Shown piece by piece: positions 44,414 to 44,541 of a stretch of 44,541 nucleotides of DNA. The notes below the pieces were generated by a model. That model was not told the origin of the DNA and made no database searches. It saw only the letters and a program-made list of their open reading frames with translations. A program made the position numbers and the translations under genes. The stretch comes from Desulfobacteraceae bacterium. GTDB lineage: Bacteria; Desulfobacterota; Desulfobacteria; Desulfobacterales; SKZT01. Every line of letters starts with the position of its first letter. The first letter of the stretch is position 1. Where the stretch lies: contig JAABTQ010000024.1 in assembly GCA_011389745.1 (NCBI GenBank), positions 1-44,541 on the forward strand. Direction: 5' to 3'.

Positions 44414-44541
44414 ATGACCAACAATGTTGTGATCGCTCTTTCCTGCGGAACAGATAACCCAAACCGTACGACACGTGCGCTTCAGATGGCTACCATGGCT
44501 CATAAACTCGGGAAAAATACCACGGTATTTCTTCTCGATGA
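44414..44541 (+). CDS. DsrE-family-like protein, 3' end outside window
   Basis: The ATG at 44414 follows TGGAGG, and 42 codons remain in the window without a stop. The visible N-terminus (NNVVIALSCGTDNPNRTTRA, then LQMATMAHKLGKNTTVFLLD) has the beta-strand, GxxxPNR loop and helix of DsrE/DsrF-like proteins, used in sulfur transfer or as small regulatory folds. The cysteine at residue 10 is not the usual DsrE active site, and the rest cannot be judged. Confidence 0.72.
   Translation, partial: MTNNVVIALSCGTDNPNRTTRALQMATMAHKLGKNTTVFLLD

Overview
The window looks like chromosomal DNA from a Gram-negative, probably anaerobic, deltaproteobacterium (Desulfobacterota; a sulfate-reducing Desulfobacterales-like genome fits best). 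This is inferred from gene content: an acetate activation and uptake cluster, an SLC5/STAC sensor kinase, an MglA GTPase next to PATAN and PilZ proteins, ETF-quinone oxidoreductase beside glutamate dehydrogenase, an outer-membrane porin, a DsrE-like protein and many short palindromic repeats. No rRNA, tRNA, CRISPR array, transposase or phage gene was recognised.

Region 1 (1-8.2 kb, + strand): the 3' part of an Hsp70-like gene, then ispF, cysS, uvrB and uvrC. cysS overlaps uvrB, uvrB and uvrC are 8 bases apart, and the run ends at a hairpin terminator. A malate dehydrogenase gene faces it on the - strand (8.25-9.19 kb).

Region 2 (9.5-13.6 kb, +): a signalling cassette of an MglA-like GTPase, a PATAN/double cyclic-nucleotide-fold protein and a PilZ c-di-GMP receptor. 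It is followed by purC overlapping an orphan ParB-like gene.

Region 3 (13.7-28.9 kb, +): an acetate-centred block. It holds a TetR regulator, acetyl-CoA synthetase, an SSS symporter with a 28-residue membrane peptide gene behind it, and a strong terminator. After a repeat-rich gap come a small zinc-ribbon membrane protein, a membrane pseudo-histidine-kinase fused to a DEDDh exonuclease, and a double-cNMP/CBS/DUF294 nucleotidyltransferase. A spore-photoproduct-lyase-like radical SAM protein, a staphylococcal-nuclease-like protein, a small membrane protein and a CrbS/CbrA-type kinase (SLC5-STAC-HisKA-HATPase) complete it. The pieces match the acetate-switch neighbourhood known from gammaproteobacteria, but the kinase has no adjacent response regulator and the exonuclease is fused to a degenerate sensor kinase. 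This is the most interesting part of the window.

Region 4 (28.9-35.1 kb, -): a DUF3482 GTPase and DUF2868 membrane protein pair flanked by two direct copies of a short repeat. One copy is a complete MITE-like element with terminal inverted repeats. Beyond lie cobT, controlled by a cobalamin riboswitch with a clear terminator platform, and a YihY/BrkB membrane protein.

Region 5 (35.3-44.5 kb): ETF-quinone oxidoreductase, glutamate dehydrogenase and a glycerophosphodiester phosphodiesterase (+), converging on and overlapping a PurD-like gene (-). A 600-base AT-rich and palindromic spacer follows, then a porin with its terminator, a secreted FlgT-C/FG-GAP-like protein and the start of a DsrE-like gene.
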